A DNA stretch of 64,000 nt from Ailanthus altissimus (lineage: Eukaryota > Streptophyta > Magnoliopsida > Sapindales > Simaroubaceae): contig OX327697.1 in NCBI GenBank assembly GCA_946807835.1, positions 325,001-389,000 on the forward strand. Reading direction: 5' to 3'. Positions 11,754 to 22,899 of the stretch are shown here, piece by piece. The notes beneath the pieces were generated by a model that saw only the letters and a list, made by a program, of their open reading frames with translations, was not told the DNA's origin and made no database searches. Within the stretch, counting starts at the first letter, position 1; each line of letters starts with the position of its first letter. The translations under genes were made by a program, and so were the position numbers.

Positions 11754-13475
11754 TATTAGAGATAATACCCTAACAACATGTACTTGTACTATATTTATGA
11801 AATTAATAAAGTTACAATTTTATACTAGAAAAATATTCATAATTTTATGACATAAATATTATAAAATCTCTTGTTTATTTATTTGACCATAACCGTATTA
11901 TATAATTGTTATATATAAGAGGATTAAAGTTATGGATAATAAACAGAAAAAGTTCGTAATAAATTAATTAAAATTTGAGATATTTAATTAAATATTACTA
12001 GTGCGGTCCACCTACATTTAGAATGTAGTAATTTTATCTGGATCACTAATGTAGTTACATTATAGTGAAGGCACTTTATATAATATGATTTTATAGGATT
12101 AAACCAGACGTAATTTGAATTCTTATATAAAATACCGTTTTTAATTAAGAATCTAAATAACATCAACTGATGATTATATGCAGATCAACATTAATCTTGA
12201 GTGATCATAAACTCCTATTTGTGTCATTATGTCATTTGAAATAATCGTTACGGTTTGTCTAAAGAACATGCTAAAAACTTATATTTTGGTGATATGGTGA
12301 GATAAGCAGTTGAGAATGTGATTTACAAATATGGAATCTATTCCTTCTTAATAGAAGTTAGAAAGAAAGTTCTCTTAAAGGTTAATTCTAAAACTGCATA
12401 GTTAGAGCTCTCAATTTATAACAATGTTACAAATTAACTGTTCACTTCTAAATTAATAGTACTTAATGATAAATAAGTAATTAAAGGGTAAAACGATAAT
12501 TGATTAATCTCTAATTATGAACCATTTATGGAGGGTTGAATTGCATGTAATGATTGAATCGATGGACTACTTTAATTTTTTTTAAGTAAATTATATTTAT
12601 AATTTCAAAAGTGCAATTTTAAGTTTTTAGTGGAATAACACTAAAATTAATAAATTGAATTAATTAAATATTCAAAAAATTTATGAAGCTTAAAATTGTA
12701 AGTCCATAAATCCCTAATACCACCTCTTTAGCTATTACAGTGAGCAAATTAAAATAAATTTTGTTATTGCACAAATTGTTTGTGTCCAGAAAATAGTTTA
12801 ATAAAATACGTATGTTTTATATTTGGATAAAATTAATTAAGATAGATAATATCTTATCTAAATATAATTAAATATTTAATTTAAAAAATTAAATAAACAA
12901 AATATTAAGGATAATTTTTGAAATTATCAAAAAGATTTTATTTTTAATTTTAGTATTTTCTTTATTAAAAGACTATAAGTCCATTTATTTTGGAAGTCTA
13001 ATAATGCTTAATTGTTGGGTATTATACGTTAAGCAAAAAGAGTAGGACTCTATGTGATTTATATGAATTAAGTCTTTTTTTAAAGGATAATGATTTAATT
13101 AATAAATGTCATTAATTAAATTATTAAATAAAATAATAATAGTTTATTATTTTTAAAAGGATAATATAAGTCTAAAAAGGAAATACACATACATACGTAT
13201 AGAGAATACATATTTTTCCTTTAGATAAAAAAAATTGAAAGCCCACTCTTCCTCTTATTGTAGAACAAGAGACTTGGTTTGAAATCTTTTGGTAGAAAAA
13301 AATCTAACATGAATTTAAATTATATTTTTGTTTCTTTTTTATTCTTATTTATTTTAAACATTAAATCCATATATTCATAAGATCCTAAGATAAAAATAGT
13401 TTTTATCTGATAAAAAAAAGATTAAAAAAATTTTATTTTCTATTTGACTTCGTTATAAATGTCATAACACCAACA
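11754..13475 (+). repeat. 3' LTR of decayed copia element
   Basis: It begins TATTAGAGATAATA right after the polypurine-like tract (TG has become TA) and ends with ACACCAACA. Its first 1.1 kb pairs with the LTR at 6,603; the rest, AT-rich and 0.6 kb long, does not align well with the other LTR. Confidence 0.6.
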
Positions 13476-14893
13476 TAAGGGACATGAAGAAAAACCACAA
13501 GGCAAGAGCCATTATCACGCTTTAGTTTAATATCTATTATGCACTTTCTTTTGGATGTTGGTCTATGATTTTCTCTCATTCAGGGAGTTCATTAGTAGGA
13601 CTCTCCTCTATTTGGGATTCAAACGTTTTCCCAATTATTAGTTTCATTGAAATTTTTTTTAAACTTGACTCTTTTGAGTCTCTCAATTTTTTAGCCTTTC
13701 TTAGACTTTGCTTTTTTATTTTTATGACATTTTACATCTTTCATTGGGTAATGCTTATTATATCTCTTCATGATCTTGTAATTTTTTTTTTCAATTTTGA
13801 CAAATCTGCATTTCATTTTTTTTTCTTTCTATAGATTTCAAAAGAAGAACTCTCCATAAAAAAAACCTAAAAAAAACCTCCCAGCTTCTCAAAGCTTAAA
13901 AAAAAGGCAGCGATAGCCCCTATCAAATCTCCATCGGAGAGGGGTTTTGGCTTCTGTTTCAGTGGACACAAACCACCCCTTACCTTATCTCTCACAGTGC
14001 TCTTTATGTTTTTCTTTTCTTTCTTTACTATTTTTTAATATTTTCTTTACTACTTTGTTGCGGTTTTTCTTTTTCCAATGGGTTTCTTTTTGGATCCAAT
14101 GACTAGCCCAAGCAATCTGCAGAAGCTGACTAGATCAACGGAAACCATTACTCATTCGATTAGGTCATCAGAAGCCATGCTTTACTGGGCTCGTTTCACG
14201 CAGTATGGCACTTATGCAATTTGTACTTCACTGCTCCAGGTTTGCGGTCGTGCTTAGTTGACCTATTTTCTTGGTTTGTTTTGGGTTGCTGCTAGAATCC
14301 AGTAAGTCACCGTCGTGTGTTGCCTTGCCTCAACCACTTTTGAATCCAGCCTCTATCTATTATTTTTGGTCACCGCAAGTGCCACCACCGGCTACATCCC
14401 TAGTTTTATCTCTTGTGGCAATTTTATTTGTGTATTGATGGTTTTGGTTAGATTAGGGTTTGATGTGAACAATGAATGTAATTAAGTATAGGAATATTTT
14501 TGTAATATCTTGTGTAGGTGTATTTGTGCATCTATCCTCCTTTGTGAGGAAGATATCCTCCTTTATAAGGTAAAATTTTTCATGAATGAAGGTTGGATCT
14601 CCTCGTCTGTAATAGAGATAGATATCCCTTTTGTGATAGGTTCTGTAATGAGACTTAATTGTATCTCCACTATAAGAGAAGTAAGTTCAGACATGCCATA
14701 AAAATCTTATCTTATTCTTGTGTAGCATCTTGTTAAATATTTGATATATATCAGCAAATCTATCATATAATATTATGCAATTATTTCTAATATTTCATTT
14801 GAACTTTAAAAAAAATCTCTCTTTTGATGTTTTTCTCTAGATTTACTATTTATAGTTAGGATTTCTTATGTATCTTATATTGGGTAAGATTCA
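13476..14893. other. Intergenic between copia LTR and gypsy solo LTR
   Basis: No gene is supported. Open frames at 13,565-13,834 and 14,510-14,701 are Phe/Ser-rich or short and show no domain. The part from 13,850 to 14,450 is less AT-rich than its surroundings and could be old coding or repeat sequence, but no family was recognised. Confidence 0.35.
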
Positions 14894-14898
14894 TATAT

Positions 14899-17586
14899 TG
14901 TAGTAACCAGTATCTACAACCGGTAATAATAAATATTTATATATGTGGGGGATATTTGATTTATATATTGTTATTAGTAGTGTTTGTATAGGTTAAGGTC
15001 ATACTATTAACATTGGGTTTAGTTGCAAGACTTTAGATTTATTTTAGGGACCAAATTGTTATACTTTGAAAGTTTTGGGGGCAAATTCATAAATACCAAA
15101 AATTAGCCTCTTAGTATAAAAATACACTTTTGAACCCTAATTTACCATTTTTAGGTCGAGCTACCCATTTTAAGAGAGAGAAGAGAGAAATAGAGGAGAG
15201 AGAAAGAGGAGAAGAAGAAGAAAAAGAAGAAGAAATTGGAATTTTGAATTTCAAGAGGTATATCATACGTATTTCTCAATTTATTGGTATTAATTAAGTT
15301 AATTCCTTTAAGTTTTGATTTCTGAAAATATGTATAATTGAGGATTTGTTGTGTATTTCGTAAGATTATATGAGAATTGATGATGATCTATAAGATAGTT
15401 TGATAAATCATGATGAATTGTGGAATTTCTGCTGGATAACCTCTTGATCTAGGAATTTTATAAATTTTTGTGATTCGATTCTGGTTTTGAATTTTGAGTA
15501 TATGAAATTAGACATGTTAAGGATCATTTGAGACTTTGAATCGATTGAAAATTCTGGAAATCGAATTTATAGTGAATTTACCAAAATGACCCTGAAATTC
15601 TGGAAATTTCCTGTGTAAACAGTATAGTACAGTGAAAAATAATTTTTGTCCTACTGAATGATCTTCAAAAATTATGAATTTATGGAATATGATAATTTTA
15701 TATGTCTAATATGATATACTCGGAATTGAGAATTTAGATCAATGTGGTTGAAGTGTTATGAATTTCTAAAGTGTATCAGCTCATTGCAATATTTGATTAA
15801 CAGATTTTTAAAGTTATAGAATAAAATAGTTTTAAAATACTTTTGGCAGTGATTTGGAAGTGAAATATTTATCATGGACTGAGATATGTGTTAAGAGTAA
15901 TTATGTGATAGTTTTATAATTTTTGAGTTAGTATATGATTTTATAAAATTGGGAGATTGAATACTGTTCAGTAAGTATCTTGATCCTGTTAGGTTTGTAG
16001 TTTGGATTCGATGGTGTGTATGGAATGGATTGTGTAGGAAATTTGATATAATATTCATATATAAGAAGGATATATGAGTCAAGAATGGTATATTCTGATT
16101 TTGGAGTAATTGAACATCATTTGATGTATTAGAAATTTTTGTTAAGTGTAAGTGGTCAGAATGACAGGTTTTGAGAAACCAAATATTTAGACCAATTTGA
16201 TGTGATAAATGCATTGTGTATAATTTTGTAAGCTATTTAAAGTATTTTGTGTGAATTGTGAGGCTTATGAAAGGATTAATCTCCATTGATAGGTTAAGGA
16301 GATTTAAGCCTTGTAGCTGAAAGTGTTAAGAGGTAAGTATACTAGACTTTTTACTGAAATCACAATAAACATAGTAATTGTTTTGTATGATTTTGCAAAT
16401 GGGGTTAAGAATATGTTTATGTTATGTCAAAGTATATTTTGATATGAAATGTGAATATATGTTTCTGAATGTGAGCATTGACATTGAGCATGGACATACA
16501 TGTGTTTTTGTAAGTGAGCTTTCAAAATAAGATGTGTTTAATAAAGAAAGCTTTTGAAGTGTAATATGTCCATGAGAAATATTTTGTATTTTGAGGGTAC
16601 TTGAACTCACTGTTAACTTAGTAGGCATTTTATGTGATTTGTGGAACCTTTATGTATGGCCTTTCCTTTGGGATTGGTATATGTTATGTGTTCCGTATGT
16701 AGGGAGGATCCTATTGGTACCTAAAGGAAGTGTGAGTCATCACATTCGTGTGGTGGCGTATTGGTGCATGTGAGAGGACTCACTGATGATCAGGGTGAGG
16801 GTTTGGCTTTTACCTTCGGGCATGAACATTATATATGTGTTATTCAAGACCTCACTTGTACTATTCCTCTCATACGGTATGTCACCTATGAGTGACATTT
16901 GGCTCATTATGTGATATGTGATATGTAAGTCCTACTAAGTAGTAGTTGAGTGATGGTATTCCTATTATGTGTTTTGAAAGAATGTGTAAGCGCTTACATG
17001 ATATGTGATTTGATAAGATTATGATTTTGATTGATCACAGCATATCATACATATGCATTGTGTACATATATGTATTTGTATTTGATATATGAAAAACTAG
17101 TATGCTTACTGAGTTTTATACTCATTATAGTTTATGGTGATTTCAGGTAAATAAGGTATATGTGTGCTTAGCGGATTTGGCAAGGCTTCTGCTGTTCCTT
17201 GGGTTTCCTAAGTTGTTAGGTTGCTAAGTGTTTCATTTGGGGACACGTGGGATAAGAGATTTGATTTGTCCCTAGTGAATAAATACTTATGTATTATTTT
17301 ATTGTGTGTGGTTGGATTTAGTTTAAGTTTCACCAAGTGTAGTAATGGATTGATTTTAAGTAAGAATTTGCAATGAATATATTCTGGGCTTCCGGTAATA
17401 AAGTTGCTACTGGTGACGTAGTAGAGTGTTAATCTCTGAGAAAACTCTGCGTATCTCCGGTTTACTAATTGTCCCAGTCATAATTCAATTACTATAAATC
17501 TTATGAAATTAAAATGAATGTTTAAGTATTATTGAATGAATGTATGTGATGTCGTGTGTCAGATCTTTTGGGTCTGGGACGTGACA
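14899..17586 (+). mobile_element. Solo LTR, Tekay/Del-like gypsy family, 2,688 bp, TSD TATAT
   Basis: It starts TGTAGTAACCAG and ends GGTCTGGGACGTGACA, so the ends are imperfectly inverted. Exactly outside are TATAT (14,894-14,898) and TATAT (17,587-17,591). A GA-rich tract (about 15,165-15,235) and the long non-coding body fit Tekay/Del LTRs, and the two blocks at 22.9 and 35.2 kb have the same plan. There is no gag-pol and no second LTR, so this is the product of LTR-LTR recombination. The duplication is AT-only, which slightly weakens it as evidence. Confidence 0.75.
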
Positions 17587-17799
17587 TATATGGTATGGTA
17601 TCATATAATATAGGCAATGCAACAAGATATATCACAACATAATATAAGCACCTAATTCTCAAAGCTTTGTCACGTTTTACTAAATAATTAAGTTCCCTTG
17701 TGTCAATTTTTTCTGTTAATTCTTGTTGATGAGGACTTATTTCTTAATTGAATCCCTTGGTTATGAATATATATATTTAATTTCCATACATTATTAAGA

Positions 17800-18790
17800 A
17801 CTTAATAAAATCGGAAAAAAGACATTTTTATTCTTCAAATATAGTTTAATACCTATTTTTGTCTTTAAAGTTTCAAATTATCCAACTTTATCCATCTGCA
17901 TTAGTCAATAATTGTTAAATTTAACGAAAAAAATTCATCTTTTAGTATAATAACACTTTTGCCCATACTAAAATTTAAGTGTTAATTATTACTTTTACGT
18001 GTTAATAAATGAGTAACCAGTGAAAAAAAAAAAAGACACGTGGCACATTTAGATAGATCAATTTTAATATTTATTTTTCAAGTTTTAATTTTTTTTTAAA
18101 TAAATTATTTAAAAAAAAAAACAAAATCCTCCATCAGCAGTAGAAATTTGGGTTGGTCGCCACCACCGAACTCCAACAACAAAAATCATCAAAATTTATT
18201 CATTGGACTCAATTTTACATAATCTACACAATTATGAAAAAAGACTAGAAGGTAACCAAATATAGTGGGAGAGCGATGGCCATTGTCGTTTGACAGCAAA
18301 TGCCGTCATGTGATGGAACGATGTGGCGGTGACGTACACCACTGTCGCCGTTTGATAAATTGGCCCATTTGATGTGCAAGTCACCGTCACCCCGTTTGAT
18401 TGTGAAAGGCGGTGACCACTACCCTCCTATCATATTTAGCTACCTTTTAATTTTTTTTGGGTCAAAAATGACCCTATTATTCTATAGATCATAAAAAATG
18501 AAGTCTAATAATATAAATTTTTGATAATTTTTGTCATTAGAGTTTGGTGATCAACGACCAATGTCCGACTACCAGTGGTGGTTTGCCACTGAGTTAACTG
18601 TAGTAAAATTTTTTTTTATTAATTTAATAATAAATTATTATTTGACACGTGTCAGAATATTTGAATATTTATTTATTAAATTACAATTTTACCTTTTAAT
18701 AATTAAATTTAATAGTAACTGGTCTAACAAAAATTAATAAAATTGAGTAATTTAAATCTTTTAAGGGTAAAAATGAATATTATGATATAT
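17800..18790. repeat. Candidate non-autonomous DNA element with AT-rich inverted arms
   Basis: Two AT-rich arms (about 17,800-18,110 and 18,480-18,790) carry words found inverted in the other arm (for example TTTTACCC/GGGTAAAA-like ends, GACACGTGGC at 18,036 against GACACGTGTC at 18,641). They enclose a GC-rich core (18,120-18,430) with repeated CACCGCC/GGCGGTGA words. This is the layout of a small Mutator-like or fold-back element. Exact ends and a target duplication were not found. Confidence 0.35.
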
Positions 18791-19025
18791 TCCAGTGATA
18801 AAAAATTTGAACGACATGGTACGGTGGCTCGGTATTTCCCATGATACAAAAATTTGAGTTGATAAATAGAAACCATTGAAAATCTGAGTTGAGGCAGATG
18901 AGGTGATTAGACAAATTTATTGGTGGCTCGGTATTTCCCATACACTCAATTTCCTCTCCTTTTTCAGGTTTTCTGTTTTACTTAATTATTTAACTCAGCT
19001 CGCTCTATGGAGGTTTCCTTATTGT

Positions 19026-20872
19026 TTGGACCAACGGAAAATGTTGAACCAAAAGCCAGGCTAAATTGCTTTTATGCATCATGGTATTTGTTTGCAATTA
19101 AATACTCTAATTCATCACACCAACGTGACTTTTGTAAATTTTATTGATAGGAGTACATGGAACAGTTGTTGCATGATTTATTTGTTAATTATTTGTATGG
19201 AATTCGTCTTTTATATTCTGTCAACAGTAATTTGCCGGTAAAAATAGTAGTGTAGGAAAAGTTAATTATAAAAATAATTTAAAATTATCAAATGACTTTG
19301 GTAATATATATATATATATATATATAAACTTCCGGAATTAAGTAAAACCTAATGGTAGACAAGCATATTATCATGTAGAAGGGATAGCGATGGTAATTAA
19401 GCAATTGTATTTATAATCTGGTTAAAATTAAATTAATTATAGCTCAAAATAAAAAGTAGAGTAGAAAAATAATGTTGGATTACCATATATATATATATAT
19501 ATTAAGTGTGGAATATTTAACGCATCAGAAATATTTTGTTTAGCTAAGGCCATGCATTTCTCCTGAACTAGCTTCTCTAATATATTTGAGGGAGGATTGA
19601 ACATCGTCCAATAACCAAAATATCTTTCTTACTAACAAGAATAACCTTTAAGATTGATCAAATTAATAGATAAGAACTCACCAACTTATCAGCTTTATTG
19701 TCCCGGATCTTTTAATTAAATAAGAGAATGTAGCGTGGTAAATCTAAAAAGAGATACCGAGAAATATAATAAGTTCATTCTTATAGAATGACATAAATAA
19801 CAAGAATATTAAAAAAATAAATATTTATGTATTTTTATTTCTAAATTTAACCTAAAAACAAAAAAAATAAAGAAAATAAGAATCTAACAAAACCGTGTAT
19901 ACAGTAATACGTGAACAGCATATATGAACAATGATACCAGTTTTTACTTCCTAAATTTATTTACGGTTGATTTTTTTTTATGTAAATTACTTTAGATCAC
20001 TTAAAGAAACTTAAATAACATTGACAAGGTATTAATAATCTTAAACACTTAATTCTATTAGATTAGGATATTAAACAAAACACGAATTTGAGATGCGCTC
20101 AATTAACGCATTTAATACTTCTTTCATTTTCTTAATTCTTGCCCTTATCGAGCTTGCTTTAGCATATAGCGCAACACTCAATTATCCCCTCTCTTGTGTT
20201 TCATACTAAGGAATTTGGATATGTATAGGTATACACCTATACATCTTTCCGCGGTCGAACTTTTTTGAAGAGGTTTAATTGAACTGTAGTAAAATGTCTA
20301 ATTATGCGTTCAGAGCTTTCTAACTCTCTCTGTGCTATGATCATGAGTTCAAAATATAGGATTTACATTATTTTTATTATATTGGTAAATTAATTGTTTG
20401 ATATATCAACATTTTTAAATATATTAAAGAAAACAATCCCTTCTATCTTTTGCTTATTGTTTTTAGTTGCCTCCAATATTTCAATAGTTGTAAAATTCTT
20501 TCACATAATATATATATAAACTTTTGCTCAACCTGGTACAAATATTTCTCGCAAAGAAAAAAAAATATTAATAGGACTTTCTAATGCTACATGCATGATT
20601 TCATTTTTAATTGGTTGGAAATACGGATTTCACTATTTTGGTGGCGAAGGCTCAATTTCCATGAGTTTATTTCAAAGAATTGATCCAATATTGAAGAACT
20701 AAAATGGTAAATTCCATGAGTTAAGTAATCAATTTTTAGCAACATTATATTACCATGTCTTTCTAGTTAATTAAACTAGCAAAAATGATCAAAATATTCT
20801 GATCAAGGAATATATAGGAACACGAACTTACTATATAGCCTGCCATGTACAGCTCATAATATTACCTTTCAC
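19026..20872 (+). repeat. MMP intergenic repeat block, interrupted copy
   Basis: Its two outer parts (19,026-19,090 and 20,690-20,872) match the minus strand of 2,272-2,550. The ~1.6 kb between them has no counterpart there and no recognised content apart from TA runs near 19,305 and 19,486. The block lies about 0.5 kb upstream of the second MMP gene. Confidence 0.55.
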
Positions 20873-21102
20873 AAACCAAGCAAATGACTTTCTTTTGGGG
20901 GGACACAAGATCAAAGTTAGCAATCTTGTTTCTGTGAGTTAGAATTCAGATTAATCTCCAATATAAAGCTTCGCTTCGATGATGTATATAATATCAAATT
21001 GGTCCTTTTGCTTCAGTCTTAAACCTTTGAATTTAGTGGGTAGAACAAAGTCATCTCGTCTCCACGTACGTGTGGAATATGGGTCAGTTGTTTATATTAT
21101 AT

Positions 21103-21104
21103 TA

Positions 21105-21135
<31 letters not shown>
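21103..21135. repeat. TA microsatellite
   Basis: A run of alternating T and A with minor interruptions, lying in the distal promoter of the second MMP gene. Length probably varies between individuals. Confidence 0.85.
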
Positions 21136-21240
21136 GGCCTGCTAAGTCAAGTCATATATACTAGCGTGTATGGAACGACAGACTCAACCTAATTTCTATT
21201 CAATGTTAATCAGAATTCTTTTCTCATTCTCACAAGAAGC

Positions 21241-21249
21241 CTATAAATA
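21241..21249 (+). promoter_or_regulatory. TATA box of the second MMP gene
   Basis: CTATAAATA lies 92 bp before the ATG at 21,333, which leaves a 5' leader of about 60 bp if transcription starts about 30 bp downstream. It is the best match to the plant TATA consensus in this promoter. Confidence 0.6.
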
Positions 21250-21332
21250 GATACATCAAAGTATGGCTTCTGCACCGGGCATCAAAAAGTACTTTCTCTA
21301 TTCTCTAGTTCATCAGTACGTTTTATTTAATA

Positions 21333-22283
21333 ATGGCATCTAAAGCTTTTCCCTTCTTCTCATTTACCCTCTTTATTGTCACCCTTTCTCTTCTCTCTCG
21401 TTCAGTTCTGGCAGATGCCAATCCCAAAAAACAATCATCACCATTTGAGTTCATAAAGCATTTGCAAGGTTGTCACAAAGGTGATAAGGTAAAAGGCGTC
21501 CATGAGCTCAAAAAGTATTTGGAAATGTTTGGTTACTTGAACTATAACAATTCTGTATCCAATCAAACATATGCCGATGACGATGATTTTGATGAGCTTT
21601 TAGAGTCTGCCATCAAAACTTACCAGCTCAATTACCATCTAAAAGCCACTGGAGTCTTGGATGCCACGACAATAGCAAAGATGACAACACCTCGATGTGG
21701 AGTTGCAGATATTGTCAATGGCAAAACTTCAATGCGTTCCGGCAAGAAAAGACACCATTCTCATCATGCCTCTAGCCATTTCCATGCAGTCTCTCACTAT
21801 GAATTTTTTCCGGGAAACCCTAAGTGGCCAGCTTCCAAGTTCCAACTCACTTATGCGTTCCTTACAGGAACCCCAGCTGATGCCATCAGCCCCGTTGCAC
21901 GAGCTTTCAGCACATGGGCTGCAAACACTCACTTCCGATTCTCACAAACGCGGGATTATAGAAATTCTGATATCAGGATCAGTTTCCACAGTGGGGATCA
22001 TGGAGATGGGCATCCTTTTGATGGCCCTGGCGGAACCCTAGCTCATGCTTCTGCCCCAACAAATGGGATATTCCATTACGATGCAGACGAGCAGTGGGCT
22101 GTGGGTGCAAGACAAGGTGCATTTGATTTGGAGACTGTTGCATTGCATGAAATTGGGCATCTTCTTGGCCTCGGACATAGCTCAGTTGAGGGTGCTATCA
22201 TGTTCCCTAATCTTAATACTGGAGAGACAAAGGGTTTACACGGAGATGATATTCAAGGAATTAGAGCTCTTTATAATGTTTGA
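21333..22283 (+). CDS. Matrix metalloproteinase (metalloendoproteinase 1-like)
   Basis: A 316-residue secreted zinc endopeptidase, paralogue of the gene at 3,650-4,597 and in opposite orientation. Parts in order: signal peptide (about 1-28), peptidoglycan-binding-like prodomain (about 38-119), intact cysteine switch PRCGVAD (120-126, Cys122), a basic His-rich linker with RSGKKRHH (135-142) that may mark prodomain cleavage, structural-zinc region HGDGHPFDGPGG (from 223), catalytic HEIGHLLGLGH (272-282; Glu273), and Met-turn Met290. It ends at ALYNV without a hemopexin domain or GPI tail, close to the length of secreted plant MMPs. No introns. A TATA box lies 92 bp upstream. All expected catalytic residues are present, so this copy looks functional. 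Confidence 0.95.
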   Translation: MASKAFPFFSFTLFIVTLSLLSRSVLADANPKKQSSPFEFIKHLQGCHKGDKVKGVHELKKYLEMFGYLNYNNSVSNQTYADDDDFDELLESAIKTYQLNYHLKATGVLDATTIAKMTTPRCGVADIVNGKTSMRSGKKRHHSHHASSHFHAVSHYEFFPGNPKWPASKFQLTYAFLTGTPADAISPVARAFSTWAANTHFRFSQTRDYRNSDIRISFHSGDHGDGHPFDGPGGTLAHASAPTNGIFHYDADEQWAVGARQGAFDLETVALHEIGHLLGLGHSSVEGAIMFPNLNTGETKGLHGDDIQGIRALYNV

Positions 22284-22469
22284 TGATCAATATTAAGTTA
22301 ATTATTTAGAAGTTTTTCCTAATTAAAGTGAAAAAGAATAAATCAGTGCGTACCATCTATTATGGATCAGATTTAAATCAGGAAGAGAGTTGTATTTTTC
22401 AGCTTTGAATAATTTTTTTTTTCTTTTTGTATTGGTTTTTTATTCGCAAAATAATATGAAAGTTTTTTT

Positions 22470-22600
22470 ATACTAATTGTTATTGTTAGATATATGAGTG
22501 GTAATGTTTACATTTTTATAATGTACTTATACATATCAAAAGATTTATCGAAGAATTTACATAAAATGAAGATCTTAATTTCAAAAATACACATTGCATA
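22470..22600 (+). repeat. MMP 3' flank, copy A
   Basis: Downstream sequence of the intact MMP gene; it recurs at 26,556-26,680 with the shared words GTACTTATACAT, GAAGATCTTAAT and CAAAAATACACATT. The pair shows that the gene plus its flank was once tandemly duplicated. Confidence 0.7.
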
Positions 22601-22620
22601 CTCAAAAGCAGAACCCTTAC

Positions 22621-22698
22621 CCTATAAATACTACTGGAATGAGAAAGGGTTTGCATGCAGACGATATTCAAGGAATTAGGGCTCTATACAATGTTTGA
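22621..22698 (+). pseudogene. Truncated MMP copy (last 25 codons)
   Basis: In frame it encodes the C-terminal tail of the MMP (GLHADDIQGIRALYNV then TGA), preceded by PINTTGMRK, which matches the equivalent segment of the paralogues (PNLNTGETK and PSIDTGVTK). Upstream of 22,621 the match stops abruptly, so all the rest of the gene is deleted. Its 3' flank continues to 22,894, is then cut by the solo LTR, and resumes at 26,542. Confidence 0.85.
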
Positions 22699-22899
22699 GG
22701 ATTAATATTAAGCTAATTAATTAAGAGTTTTACTTACTTAAAGTGAAAGAATAAATCAGTTTGATTTCGTATGCCATACGACCGGATATGATAAAAGTAG
22801 ATGAATTCAAAAAGAAAGTTATTGTATTTTTCAACTTTGAATAATTTTTTCTTTTTCTATTTTTGTATTATAATTTTATGATCAACAAAATAATATGAA

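Larger units (their letters stand above)
6603..13475 (+). mobile_element. Decayed Ty1/copia retrotransposon with a nested LTR
   Basis: A plus-strand copia element with two related LTRs (6,603 onward and 11,754-13,475), a polypurine-like AAGTGAGAGA just before the second LTR, and scattered pol remnants from 9,733 to about 11,740. Gag, protease and most of integrase are missing, and about 1.4 kb of another LTR sits in their place. The 5-bp flanks (GCACT on the left, TAAGG on the right) do not match, so the outer ends may have been changed by recombination or deletion. It is not mobile. Confidence 0.75.

Noticed and set aside
6598..13548. GCACT as target duplication of the decayed copia
   Set aside because: GCACT precedes the left LTR and also occurs at 13,541, but the latter lies about 65 bases beyond the recognisable LTR end and is not preceded by CA, so the match is probably chance.
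21263..21343. Upstream open frame overlapping the start of the second MMP gene
   Set aside because: Its ATG is only about 22 bases after the TATA box, so it is probably upstream of the transcription start and not in the mRNA.
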